Shown here: positions 10,330-22,344 of the stretch, one piece after another
Layout: every line of letters starts with the position of its first letter
Position numbering within the stretch: position 1 is the first letter of the stretch
Source of the DNA: Channallabes apus
Taxonomy: Eukaryota; Chordata; Actinopteri; Siluriformes; Clariidae
Assembly: GCA_030522415.1 (NCBI GenBank)
Contig: CM060109.1
Span: 28,636,392-28,700,391, forward strand
DNA: 64,000 nucleotides
Direction of reading: 5' to 3'
Notes under the pieces: generated by a model
Database searches by the model: none
What the model was told of the DNA's origin: nothing
What the model saw: only the letters and a program-made list of their open reading frames with translations
Made by a program: the position numbers and the translations under genes

Positions 10330-10770
10330 TTTAACAATATTTATTTTTATTTAAAAAAACAAGCAAGCCAAAGAGAATATTTTGTTTAAAAGATGCTCTT
10401 GTTTTAAGACACTATTGATGAGTTTATGGTTACACGTAAATATAAAGTAATGTTTGAAAGTAATTCATATTGTGTTGGCAGGTTTATAGTAACAGTAAAC
10501 CAGAAATCAGAATATCTGCTGAGGGTTTTAAGTCATTCATAGTGTTTTGAAGTCTAAATATTTGCAACTTCCTTGACATATTGTTTCTTTTTAGATTTAA
10601 TTACATCACACGAATATCTATTACCTGTTTATTTTAGTATGATCATTACATATAAAAAAAAAATAAAAAAAAAGGCAATAATAATAATTAAAAAAATGCA
10701 TTTCTCTAGGGAAATGTTATATCGCAAGAAATATCGTTATCGCAGTATTCAACAACATCGTGCAGCCCTA

Positions 10771-10950
10771 GTTTGGTTTGACCTGGGGTTGATTAGTTTG
10801 GCATGGTTTAGTTTGACTAGGATTACCATGGCATGGTTTAGTATGGCTTGTCTTGGTTTTGTTTGACTTGGCTTTGTTTGAGTTGAGCTGGATTTAGTTT
10901 TGCTTGGTTTAGTTTGGCTCGTCTTGGTTAGGTTTGGCTTGACTATGAGA
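10771..10950. repeat. Degenerate TTGG-rich minisatellite, right part
   Basis: Continuation of 9180-9330 with words such as GGCATGGTTTAGTTTGACTAG and TTGCTTGGTTTAGTTTGGC. Both halves read as one array if the hAT element is removed. Confidence 0.7.
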
Positions 10951-13900
10951 ATAACCAAATTGACAAAATTTTAATGTACTGGGTGTACTGATCTGCACAT
11001 TTTAGTGTTTTCTCAGCTCCCAACACACTCAATTTAATCAGCTAATTACATGCCTTTGTTACATGTGGCAGAGCAGGTAAAACACAAAAGTGTATGGGGC
11101 AGTGGGTACTCCAGGACAATGGTTGGGAACTACTGGACTAGCTTGCTTGGCTTGGCTTCAAAAATAGCTTTGGTAATGCTTAGCACATTGGTAATCACCT
11201 GACTACACTGTGCTGCGGAATATGCAAGTTTGCAATTATGGAGGAATAATTGAAAAAAAAGAAGGTGACAGAAAATAAACAAGGAATGTGTTAACAGGGA
11301 CAGAAAACACTGGCTAGATGCGGAAAGTGAAAACTGAAATGGGTAGATGGGGTGCAGAGTCAGCATCTAAATGTGTGTTGTGCTCTGCAGAGTAGACAAG
11401 CCTAGCAGTGCATTTAGACAACATGGAGGTGCCTTCAGGTATTTACAGTATGTCAGAATGGGAACTACCGGTGTGGATTGGCATCAGATCCAGCAGTGCT
11501 TCCAGTCTTATTTGCAGTAAGATTTATTTGTTCTGCTGAAAAGCATCTATATACAGTAAAGATTTTTGAGGTATGCCACTATAAAGGCAGAGTTACAGAG
11601 AAATGCCTTGTCCCAATATGCATTGTTTGTCAGTCTGCACTGTTCCACTACTCTACAGTCCTACATATCTATTGCTTAGAGATTGAGCACAGGGAAACAC
11701 CCATCCATGAGCTAATACTATTTTTCAACGATTCTCTGGCTCACACCAGTGTTGGTGTTATTGCATGTGTGTTAGTTTCCTTTCTACAGTATGCCTCTAT
11801 GTCTAAGACACGTTTTAGTTTCATTAATTAGCTTAGTGCCGGGAGTTGGGGGTCAGATGTGGACCTGAAATGAGAAAGCTTTCGCCTTTTTTTCCTGACA
11901 TACAGTATTGCTGGAGGAAGCAAGTGGTGTGTCTTGTTGCTGAGAATGGTATCAAATATCATTTTCTCTCCAGGAGGTTTAACTTTGCCTGGGACGTTCA
12001 TTTTGTCATGCTTTATTGGCTTTATGTTTAATTCTCAGCTGCAGTCTTCAGTGTTTGCAGTGTTTGTGTATTGTTGTGTTAATGACCATTTATTAACAGT
12101 TATTACTGTTAGGGTAAGAAAAAAGCTTGAACATGTGTAGCTGACTCACCCCAGTTCCCACAAAGCTTAGCACATTGGTGTTAGCCTCTATGGGTAGTGT
12201 TATATAGAGATTTACAGTGGTTAGCTAAAATTGCAGCGGTTAAAAGATCTCAGAGGTCAATATAAAACACAAGGATAATTCGCCCAAATATGATAACCAC
12301 ATGATATTGCTTTGGATGCAAATGAATGTGAAATCTTATATTCATCCAGGTTCAAATTTTCCGCCAAACAAACGAGCACAAATTTGAAAGTGTGGAATGG
12401 GGGTATGAACAAATATGCACAGCCCGGAGCATGTCATTTAATCTCATATATTATACATTTAATTCAGCCTAAACATACCTTAATGTATGCAGATGTTACG
12501 ATGGTGGGTTCTTCACCTGGATACTCAAGATCAGATGAAACAGGAAGTGAGGAAAATACATTTCAAGGTTGCTGCAAATGAAAAGACAGATATTGAAGGT
12601 GTTTTTTTTTTTTTTCATTTGTTTAATCAGATAGAAAAACAAACTGCTTTCCAACCTGAGCCCTGAGCTTCTGATGTTTATGGAAACTATTTATAGCTAT
12701 TCATTTGAGATTTTGTAGCGCTGAGATTTAGCTACAGTCAGATTTTATTAAAGCTGTTGTTGAATTGATACAAATAGGTGAGCCACATCTCATCCTGAAT
12801 AAATCCTTATTTAATGTAAACAAAACACGGAAAGAAATTAACCAGTTCCTGAAAAGCAGATGGCCAAAATTATGAAAATTATAAGGGAGAGTGCAGACAC
12901 TTATTTACCAAGTACAGTATAGTACTGTACATGGGGTTTTGAGGCTGATCCCCGCTCACAGAAATCGGAATCGGCCGATAACGGTCACCGAATGCTGATC
13001 ACAGGAGTGTGTTGGAATTGCCATTTAACATTTATTGTGTAGTATTGTTTATTAATTTAGTATTCATACAGTATATTACAGCTATTTTTACATATCTGTA
13101 AAAAATACAGTTTGATGGACACACACAGTACACATAGTGTACAATAAACCTTTATTTATTGAAAGGCAACATATTAACTTATTTTTTCAAGCAGATTATA
13201 TTATAAAGAAACTGAAACAAATAGAATAGACAATGCTCAAATAAAGAGCTCAAATAAACATTCCCATTCCTTAACTAGCATCAAGGCTTTCACAAAAAAA
13301 ATAGCAGAAATGCTTATCTAAAATGTGACTCTCCTACTATTCTATACTTCTTATAACATGCAGCACATGAAACAAAGCTGTGCCAATAAATAACAAGTCA
13401 AAATTCTACACAGAACATTTTAAAATAAACACACATCAGTCACTTTGAATTTGGGAAGACAATCATATCTACTCATGGTTATTATTAGTAAGCAGCAAGG
13501 GCAGGCATTTCTTAATAAATATTAGAATTGTTGCATTTTTTTTTATCCAAATGTGTGTCCGCATGCACGGAGCGGTAAGTCCTTTCCTTTCTCTGGCTTT
13601 GTCGGCAAGCTGGTGCGTGTGTGTCTCTGTGTGTGTGCATGCTTGGGTGAGTGAGAGTATATCTGTAAACCGGTGTGTGTGTGCATGTGTGTGTGTGTGT
13701 GAGTGAAAGTGGTTCTATACAGTAGCCCCCTTCCTCCACCTCTCCTCTCTCTGGTCCTCTCTCTAACCCTAGGTAAAGTGCAGGATTCTTTGTGTACTTT
13801 TACTTTATATTCTGTATAATTTTTTTTTTATATCGATAATCTTTTTACAATCAAAATCCATGATATGCAGAGTTGTTGAACCAGGCCTTTTTGTTGTGAA

Positions 13901-16900
13901 ACATTCACTAAACTTTGTACTCAGTATTTATTATGGTATTCAGCCCAACACTTCTGTAATTTTAGCCGTTTGCACCTACAGTTACAGCCAGTAGGTAGTA
14001 AGCAAAACTTGTGTTGCATCAACCTCGAAGAAAAAAAACTCCTCAGAGCAGATGTCTGTTTTTAAAAACTAAACTCTTGAGAGTAGGAACCACCATTTTC
14101 CTTGTGTCTAATTTCTTTGCTTACAATATTTAGACCTTGTATCTCTGTGGTGTTTACTGATAGAATCAACTGTACTACTTTTCTGTTTTCCACAGACAAG
14201 GTTGCCTGTAAAGAGGAAGAAGGGAATAAGAAAAGGATTCCTGTGACAAACTAAAACTGTAATTGACCTAAGCTGAAAGTTTATAGGCATAAAAACAGGT
14301 ACATTGAAATGACCTTAAGTAGTTTCTTATTGGCTATGTTAATGTGAAAATGAGAAACACGACTGTGTCATTTTCACCAGAAATCTGGAAGAGAATGATA
14401 CAATACTCCATGGAATATCTGAGTCATTTTATCAGACTCTTTATTTGCTTCTAATCTCTTGAGAACCCTTTCTCAGACAGTCACTTGTGTTCACACATCT
14501 GCTCCCAAATCTCTGCATTTAGGATTTTTCCTGCAGACATTTTTAGATTTAAGTTGTGGGGAGTGTATACTGTACTTGAGGTGTCAGTGCACAGCGTCGC
14601 CCTGGAATTGGGTCATAAGGCCATTTGAGCTGCGTAGGGTGTGTATTAACCCACCGATTATAGATTCCCAGCTGGTGTATCTGCTTCATTTCCATCTTTA
14701 TTTTATTCTAGCATGATTCTGTACTATCTTATCTGTATGTAGTGTTTGAAGCTGGTGTGACCTTACTGAAGTTTTCGTTTTTTTCCCTTTGAAACTCCTG
14801 TTTCTGACATGAACCCAGTCAAAGAGAACTGAAAAGGTCTCTTGCTTTGATCTAAATAAACCGTGGTCAAAAGAGGCATATGCTGCGGGGAGGTAAACAA
14901 ATTAGCTTGGCCTTTTCACGGCTTATGTTAACTTCTTTGTCCTTTAGGCATCCGGTGAAACAGGTGGAAGAGGCAGGAAGTTGATGACTATCTGTCTCCT
15001 GTTGGTTAGAGCCCATAGCCATATCAATCTTCAAGCGTTCTTTGTCAGCTAGTGGGTGATAAGCATCTCAGTGCAGCTTTCTGTCTCAGAGATGGAAAAT
15101 CAGGCTGGCAGTGAGCTACAGAGTACAGCAATGGTTTGACCTTATCCTGACGTGTGACCTTATCAAGATTTGCCGGATCCAGCAGGTGGAGGCAGTCACT
15201 CTGGGAGAAGTGTGGATGGATTTGTTATTATTCAAAAGACATTTTGGTCCCAACGTTGTCTCAGGAACTGGTATTGCTTTGCTATAGTCATAGGCCCTGG
15301 ATTCTCATTTTAACACTAATCCGTTAATCCGTTAATACTGTACTACAGTATGTCTTATAAGAAAGCATATTTTAGTACTATTAGGATCAAAATGATTATA
15401 GTGATTATTTTAATCAGTGTTGAGATCGGGATTATTTATCTCAACTCTTCATCGATTTTTAGTGACAAAAAATATTTTTATTGCACTTTCTCGTTTTGTC
15501 TCATGGGTGCTCTTGGAGTTTTGAGAAAACTGCATGCACTAAGCATTTTTTTATTCTCTCGCAGTAGCGCTCTCACACAAATGAGTATTTGTGCCATGCA
15601 TGGCTGTTTGATGTACTGTATATATGCAGCTCTTTGTGCAGCTCCTTGTGAGTGTTTCTCACTCTTACAGTATATGAGCTCTCTGATTTGGCCATTATTT
15701 AAGTGACATATTTTTGCTTTGTGTTCTGCTGGCGGAGCACTCCGTTTCAACATCGGTTCATCATGTTAATTTAATCGTGGGAAGCCAAAATCGTGATCAA
15801 GATGATTAGTTAATTAATTAATTAATGATTAACTCTGAATGATTAGTTGTGCAGCCTTTAATTACTAGTTATTTAAAAAAGAAGGCTTTGCCAGACAATC
15901 CGTACATCCATAATTGTTGAACAAACTCTTGTCCTGGACATCACGAGGCAGATGATCGACTGAATGGGAATTTGATTGTAAATCCGATCTTACACATATG
16001 CTAAATGTATATAGTATAAAATATCAGTGTAAAGAATTTTAAGATTTCATTTTATGGCAAACATAATACTAAATATAGTGCAAGTGTTGTTTCTGCCTTG
16101 AGGCTTTTTTGAAACTGTGAACATAATTTGGTTATGGTTTCTTCTTTCTATTTCTCTCTATTTTATTTATCTCCGACATTGGCATTGTTCTGTATGTTCA
16201 AGCTCATCCATGTAAAACCTTATATTTGACTAAATCAGGTGTTTTGAACTAAAAAATGTATAAAATGTATAAAATCACTAACTTTGGCTGTAGTGCAGCA
16301 CTCCAGGACTTGGGGTCAGACAACTGAGCTGTAACGTTTAGCACCTGGTTCATCACATTTAAAGAAAGCACAAGTCATATATCAGAACAGTACATAAAGG
16401 AGGTTTATGGCCGTGCAGGGACGAAATTGGATTACTTAAAGGTCTCAATTTACTCTCAGTAATAAAGTGCCCTCCACACCATATTAGATCACATTGTCTG
16501 TTACAAGCACACTGAACAACACTCCACGGCTCGGGTGTTTACAGATTCATTTCGTGGATTTGAAGAGGAGTCCGGCTGACAGGCTTTGAATGCTTGATAA
16601 GATAATGTCAATGTTCTCGATTAGACTAAAAAATACTCGCGTCATTTTGGGCATGACTAATCAACACAGCTCTCATATCCTTCTCCATAGCTAACTCTAA
16701 AAAGGTGAATCAGCCTTGAAAAAAGAATAAAGAAAAAAACAACATATTGAAAAGAAAAGAGTATGAATGACAGAAGGCTTGCTTGGGCTTTAATGTCCAG
16801 AGTGTTGCCAGTAGTTTTATGGCTTATGCACTGGCAGCAAGCCGCTGAATCAGAGAGAGGGAGAGCGAGACACAAAGTGGAAAGGCGATGTGAGTAACGG

Positions 16901-18436
16901 GGAGGGTTTAAAGTAGAGAGAGGCGCCTAATTTATCTACAAAGGCAGACTTTTGAAGCCACGGTTCCCTTGGCTGAAGGGCTTCCAGTGACCTGAATTAT
17001 CTCAGTAATTACAAGTCTGCACACAGCCATGGAGAAGGAACGCAGAGTCTGTTATTTCAGACAACTTGCTCATAAAGAAAACTTTTTTTTTAAGCCCGAC
17101 CTAAGGAAAGCTGATGGATGTGCACATTTTGATGACTCATTTGGCCCACCAAGGTCAAACCAACTTCAACCCATTATTTTCTTGCAGGTGTGCACGGTTT
17201 CTGTCCATCATGATGTCGTCTTTTCACTCTCCCTCTCTCTCTCACTCTTGCTCGCTGTTTGGGTGAGGTGATGGGTTTATAATGTACTACGTGGCAGATC
17301 AGTTCAGTAGGAGAGGTATATAAGCTGAAAGGGAATGACCGAGCAGCCTGGTGATTGCTGCAGATGAGTTGCTAAGCAGTCAGTACATCTCTGGCATTAT
17401 AAGTTTCAATTATTCATCAAGATGAAAATGTAGATTTAACTGGAACTGGAGTTTATATTATTATTATTATTAATATTTTTTTTACTTTGGCTTAACTGAA
17501 CTTGTAATGAGTATAATACCGTATCTTTGAACTCAGCTTTTTATATTAGAGTAACGAGGCATTTAGCTTTTTGCTTTGTTTCCAGGACACGTCCAGAAGT
17601 GTGCTGGATGTGCTGAGTCATCCATCTTATAATGCACTGCTTTTGCATGTGTTGAAAGTGAGACATCTTTGCTTGAAGAATTAAAGAGACACCCTAGAAA
17701 AATCTTTGACTTTCTTCTCTCCCTAAATTTCTTCACATCTTACCGTTCCATGTGTCCTGACTAGTGATCGGAGAGGGTAACCGTTCCATAATGGATAAAC
17801 AGTTTGAGTAAACCAGTCGATGATGGATTAATAATTGGTTTAACTGCACATTTACAATGCTTCCTGAAAATCAGTCCTGCCATCACTTTTACAACACCCA
17901 GAGTACATTACACATCCCTGCATCAACTAGGATTACTGAGTATGTTACCGTTACAAACACAACGCAGCTGTTGAAGCAGACGTACGTTGTTACTGTAGGC
18001 CAGCTAGTGTTTAACCACTGTACGCATACTCCCTTTGACAGATTTTGCACGTTTCCTTCGCTAATGGTTTACGTGTGTCATTTATCCTTAAACCGAATAA
18101 ACCCATAACCGGAAGTAGCCTTTTTTTTTGTTTGTTTGTTAGGGAAATTGTATAACAGGTCACCTTGTTATATCATCCTCCATTTTACACAGCTGTATTG
18201 TGAATATACAGTAAGCAGTTATCAGTGTTATGCGCATGCGTGTTTCTTTGACTTCATGAGTGTTTTCGCTACACAGCATTTGTCCGGGTGTACAGGGAAA
18301 AAAAAGAAACATGCAGTATGGTGTGTTTTAGAAATTTTTAATGATTAAAAGCAATTGCCATTTTTTATATAAGATTGCTTGAACTGCACAGGAAATCAAC
18401 TGACCATGATACTCTCTAGTGCTATTTCTCACTCCG
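10951..18436. other. MYO16 intron 1, mostly unremarkable
   Basis: About 7.5 kb with no supported gene. Minor content: a piece with ATCGGAATCGGCCGATAA at 12966-12984 that resembles hAT-type fish repeats, TG/CA runs near 13610-13700, and poly-T or TTA runs (12601-12616, 17455-17475). Open frames here are short and have no recognisable domains. Confidence 0.5.
15760..15860 (-). mobile_element. Possible hAT right-end fragment
   Basis: TTAATCGTGGGAAGCCAAAA is followed downstream by (TTAA)n and GATTAGTTGTGCAGCCTTTA. This resembles hAT ends of the type ATTAATCGTGCAGCCCTA. The matching left end is not clear. Confidence 0.35.
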
Positions 18437-18625
18437 TCAGTCACTCCGTCACCGTTTATCCTGTACAGGGTTGCAGGAGGCATGGATGTCTTTGGACTGT
18501 TGGAGGAAACCTGAGTGCGCGGAGGAAACTCATTAGGAACATGAAAACTCCACACACACTGAATAACCCTTGAGGAGGAGGAAGTGTGAGGCCACAGTGC
18601 TAATCACTACGACACCGTGTCCCAC
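18437..18625 (-). mobile_element. Degenerate SINE copy C
   Basis: It retains CACCGTTTATCCTGTACAGG, CTTTGGACTGTTGGAGGAAA, GGAACATGAAAACTCCACAC and the head complement CCACAGTGCTAATCACTACG. The middle (the GCGGGGTACACCC to CCAATTAG block) is missing. It is an old, internally deleted copy. Confidence 0.75.
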
Positions 18626-19234
18626 TTCTTCTCATTCAATTCATGTGGGTTTTATTTAGATAGCACTTTTAACATTCCCGTCACGAAAGTAGCTCTACAA
18701 AAGTCCAAATACATACAAGTTGATTGTAGTTCTTTCTCTATTTTTTTTCCCTCCCGGTCACCTTAACAGTGTTTAAAATTCAAATTATTGCTTAAAGGAG
18801 CCATACAGACTCAATTTTGCATAAGTTAATATGATTCTTTAGGGTCCTAATGAAAAGTTTGTAATATACTTTAATTAAAAATTCTCAATTGTTGTGTAAA
18901 AAAAACATTACTTTTACCTGGTAAAAATTAGCTCTGTTCTCAGCAACCTGTTTCAGTACATACTCCTTTAAATGTTAATGACCTCTACTGAACCCTCCCC
19001 CCAGTTCTGTGGGGCGTGTCTTCACAATACAAGTGGGGTATAGCTTTGACAACAGTTAAAAATATTTAAAAAACAGTTAAAAATTATTTTACATGATGTT
19101 AGGATTATTTTATATATAAAGGAGTTATTTCTACTCTCTTGCTCTCTTCCTCATAGATCTGATATTAACGTGTTAAATCTTCCCTGCTGCTATCTTCCTG
19201 TCTCCTCTTGCATCTGTTCATTCATGCTCACCTT

Positions 19235-19294
19235 CCCATACTCTGTCTCTCTCTCTCTCCCTCTCTCTCTCTCTCTCTCCCTCTCTCTCTCTCA
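19235..19294. repeat. (CT)n microsatellite
   Basis: Near-perfect TC repeats with a few CCC interruptions. Confidence 0.85.
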
Positions 19295-19315
19295 CTTATC
19301 TTCCTCTCCTTTGAT

Positions 19316-19420
19316 TCAAATTCAAATTTTATTTGTCACATACACAGTCATACACAGTATGATATGCAGTGAAATGCTTATACGACAGTCAGTGACCTTA
19401 AAAATAAAATAAATACGTAA
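19316..19420 (+). repeat. Dispersed fish repeat fragment
   Basis: TCAAATTTTATTTGTCACAT followed by CAGTATGATATGCAGTGAAATG is a word combination I recognise as a widespread teleost interspersed repeat. Its class is not clear from this copy. Confidence 0.4.
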
Positions 19421-19603
19421 GGAATAAATATCAATAAAAAGAAATACTAAAGAAAATAAATTTAACTAGTAAAATAGTTGTACAAATATACAATGTACAA
19501 ATGAGGGCATAATAAAAATCTTGCAAAATATAGGGGATATATATATATATATTATTTTTTTATTATTATAAATATATTTCGTAAGATTTTTATTATGCAC
19601 TCA

Positions 19604-19608
<5 letters not shown>

Positions 19609-19652
<44 letters not shown>
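19609..19652. repeat. (TA)n microsatellite
   Basis: About 21 TA units, followed by TAGTTATATAGTTATATAGT. Confidence 0.9.
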
Positions 19653-19657
<5 letters not shown>

Positions 19658-19724
19658 TATAGTTATATAGTTATATATGTATATAAAATTTTACATGTGA
19701 ATCTGGTTGTAAAACTTTTTTGAC

Positions 19725-19796
19725 TTCCCAGACCGGGAATCGAACTCGAGTTGCTGCGCTGAGAGCGCCGTATCCTAACCACTAAACCACGGAGGA
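19725..19796 (-). pseudogene. tRNA-Glu(CTC)-like sequence, degenerate
   Basis: On the minus strand, 72 nt align with tRNA-Glu. The acceptor start is TCCTCCG, the D-arm and A box are TGGTTTAGTGGTTAGGAT, the anticodon loop is CTCTCAG with CTC, the T-loop is GTTCGATTCCC, and the end is CTGGGAA. The acceptor stem has two mismatches, and the anticodon and T stems each have at least one. It therefore looks like a pseudogene or tRNA-derived repeat and not a working tRNA gene. Confidence 0.65.
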
Positions 19797-19993
19797 TTAA
19801 TGGCTGCCGCTTGGAAATGCCGGCTATTCAACCCGCGACCTTATACACGCGAAGCATTGTTTTTTCGGGATCTCACCAGGACATTTACAATGGTTCATTT
19901 GTAGTAACATATGTCTATAGCACAGGCGTTTAGTCAAACATATTTATACCGATCTTTTGCTGTTAATAAACAGAGACCTTTCTGACAAACAAC

Positions 19994-20076
19994 GTGTGTG
20001 TGTGTGTGTGTGTGTGTGTCTGTGTGTGTGAATGAGGCATATAGATGCCGGGAATAGGACAACATACACGCGAAGC

Positions 20077-20107
<31 letters not shown>
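19994..20107. repeat. Paired (TG)n tracts
   Basis: TG runs at 19994-20030 and 20080-20107 surround ATACACGCGAAGCATTG, a motif also present at 19844-19859. Confidence 0.8.
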
Positions 20108-20110
<3 letters not shown>

Positions 20111-20220
20111 ACTGAGTCTCTCCTTATGTCAGAAAAGCTTATCGAAGAATAGCGCACTCGCCTCGTTACTAAACGAACTTTAGAAAAACTTTATAAATAT
20201 GTAGTGCAAAAAAAGCATGT

Positions 20221-20291
20221 ACCTTAAGCAGGAATCGAACCCGGGTCTCCCACGTGAAAGCGCCGAATCCTAACCACTAGACCACCACACT
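20221..20291 (-). pseudogene. tRNA-Glu(TTC)-like sequence, degenerate
   Basis: The minus strand reads TGGTCTAGTGGTTAGGATTC, then GGCGCTTTCACG (anticodon TTC) and CCCGGGTTCGATTCC. The A-box, B-box and anticodon-loop order is that of tRNA-Glu. The two acceptor strands (AGTGTGG and TTAAGGT) do not pair and the anticodon stem is broken, so it is not expected to function. It lies 425 bp from, and in the same orientation as, the CTC-like copy. Confidence 0.6.
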
Positions 20292-20640
20292 ACTGCAAGG
20301 CTGCTGCAACAAACTGCACACCACACTCATGTAGGTGCCATTTTGCTCCCGTGTAGAAAAACAATGGCCGACGGCTCTTTTTTTCACTCGGGGCGGGTCT
20401 TTGCTAAAACACCAGTGTCAATCAACTGTAGTAGGAGCGGCCTCTGTCGGTGTGACTTCACACCGACAGGCTTTTGAAAACTGGCTGATTTCAGAAGGGG
20501 CATCTTATATTATTAAATTAAAAGAAAATCGCTGGGTGGCTCTTTATCACTGTAGAGTGGTTGTGTACACACTCTCCTAACACACAATGCAGTCCAAACA
20601 GCTTGAAAAAGTCCATGTAGCACCATAGGTGCCCTTTAAG

Positions 20641-21362
20641 CTGGGTTTAATGGGACACTGTACTTTACTTGACCCTCACGAATTTTGGGGTTTTGACGCT
20701 TGACATCTTGCTTAGCTCAATAAACAATTTATCAACTGTTAATAAATAACTAACAGGTAGCAGTGACAGTGTTACATGATTTGAGTATATGATCTCTGCA
20801 CAAGTGGGTACCTGGGTTGCCAATGACATTTCTTACATTTTATTTCTTTCATACAGCTCAGTGACTCAGTGTGTGGGTGAAAGCTGTGAAACGTAAAACA
20901 ACTATAGTAGACCAGTTGAAGAAAGCCATGAAGTAGGCGAAACTACGTACTTGTTTAGAGCGCTGATGGAAGGAATTGATGAGAATTAAGGAGAATTAAT
21001 GATGTAAATAACAGCAGATATTCAAGACTAGAGGTTGTTCTTAACCAGTGCGGTTTGTGACTGTAGTATAATCAGTTCAATTTACCCAGACAGATCCTTA
21101 TAGAACTAATGTTTTGTTAGACATGTTTTATCTAGTGGCTTGTAGAGCTTGTTTACTGGTGAGCTGGTTGAATTCGTACTGGGATCATTTAAAAAGGTTT
21201 CCAGGAAGCTGACGGTCCGTTTCAAGTATGGGGTGTATGTAGCAAGTCTAATTTTCCCACTTCATGAGTCCCAAGTATTTAAGAGGCATGGGAAAATGTA
21301 TTTTACGTAGTAATATCCCGAGTCTTAATTGTAACATCTTTCCCTGTTCGTCTTGTTCTCAG
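20641..21362. other. End of MYO16 intron 1
   Basis: No repeat or gene is recognised. The last bases (CCCTGTTCGTCTTGTTCTCAG) form a good pyrimidine-rich acceptor for exon 2. Confidence 0.6.
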
Positions 21363-21605
21363 GTTGCTTCCAGCTATGTAATGCCTTCAGGCAGAACATG
21401 GAGATAGACCAGTGCCTGCTGGAGTCTTTACCTCTGGGTCAAAGGCAGAGGCTGGTGCGGAGGATGCGTTGTGATCAGCTGTGTGCATACTACGAGCGTG
21501 AACGGACCCAGAAACCTCTGAGCAGTCAGCGCAAGAAACAATCCATCAGCTTCTCCGTCTCTGACATCCTCCAGGACGCCATCATACGCCACGATGATAA
21601 AGAGG
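21363..21605 (+). CDS. MYO16: MYO16 coding exon 2 (conserved start block, PP1-docking region)
   Basis: Unconventional myosin-XVI is a mainly neuronal myosin whose N-terminal ankyrin region binds protein phosphatase 1 catalytic subunits. This exon encodes residues 10-90 of the predicted product. Met22 (codon 21398-21400) begins [19 protein letters not shown], which I recognise as the canonical MYO16 start. It is followed by [16 protein letters not shown], a basic stretch (SSQRKKQ) and SISF (residues 70-73), then [15 protein letters not shown], the first ankyrin helix. In mammals the SISF position holds an RVxF-type PP1 motif (KVHF), so docking is altered here. The acceptor is TTCTCAG and the donor is GAGG|GTGAGG, phase 1. 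Confidence 0.93.
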
Positions 21606-22344
21606 GTGAGGCTTGAGGCACTGTGTTCCGAATCTTGAAAATGATTATGGTGTGTGTATAGTGTGTATAAAATATGATAAATGTCAGATACATACAGTTT
21701 CTCTCTTTTTTTTTCTTTTTTTTGGCTGCATTCATACAGCATTTGGGACCCATCTGTTTTCATACATTACACTCCAAGTTCAAGATCTAGTGTCTACCAT
21801 GCTGCAGATCTTATTATATTATTTTGTTTGTGTGTGGGCGTGTGCCTGCAAGGACTCCCCAGCTGGTGAAAAAAAAAAGCATCAAAATTAATTTCCAGCA
21901 AGGCATAGAGTCGCAGGCTCAGCCATTAGCCTCTAGGTATTAAGTCATCCTTCACACTGATTATAGCCTAGTCAAAGCTAATATTCCGTGTGTAGCAAGC
22001 AGGACTGGACAGCCACATGCCCTTCCTGAGCGATGAAGCAGGAAAATTTCGTTTAACCAAGCCAGCTATTTCTGCCCATGAGGTTGCAGGGTGGAGTAGA
22101 AGAGTTATTTCAATTCTCTCAGGACAGATAGAGCTAAGTGGGCTCTGATTTATTATTTTTTTGTGACATTATGACAACTTTGCAATATGTACTATAAGAA
22201 CCATGCCATTAAGTAAGAAAAACCTTGCATTATGCATTATGTAGGGATTAGTCTAAAAGCCTTGCATAGTTAAACCAACAGCTGCAGGAACAACTGGCCA
22301 TGGGCATCTGCTAATAGAGACTGTGCATCATATTCTAGCCCTGC

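Larger units (their letters stand above)
9331..10770. mobile_element. Non-autonomous hAT element with nested insertions
   Basis: It starts TAGGGCTGCACGAT and ends ATCGTGCAGCCCTA, perfect terminal inverted repeats. They are flanked by an 8-bp duplication GTTTGGTT (9323-9330 and 10771-10778), the length expected for hAT superfamily insertion. The subterminal ATATCGTTATCGC motif occurs near both ends. No transposase is present. The interior contains a (TA)n tract, a solo Gypsy LTR (9546-9907) and a SINE (9948-10329). Caveat: the flank is itself TTGG-rich, so the 8-bp match is somewhat less telling than in unique sequence. Confidence 0.8.
18790..20640. mobile_element. Composite repeat with CTTAAAGG-type ends (tentative)
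   Basis: The left side begins GCTTAAAGGAGCCATAC and includes a GGGGCGTGTCTTCAC block. The right side ends CACCATAGGTGCCCTTTAAG, so the two outer ends are partly inverse to each other. Between them lie a (CT)n tract, a common fish repeat starting TTTGTCACATACACAGTC, (TA)n, two tRNA-Glu-like sequences and (TG)n tracts. This could be one old DNA element filled by later insertions. No target duplication was found, so the outer boundaries are uncertain. Confidence 0.35.

Noticed and set aside
19725..20291. Functional tRNA genes
   Set aside because: Acceptor and anticodon stems contain mismatches, so they are annotated as degenerate tRNA-like sequences.
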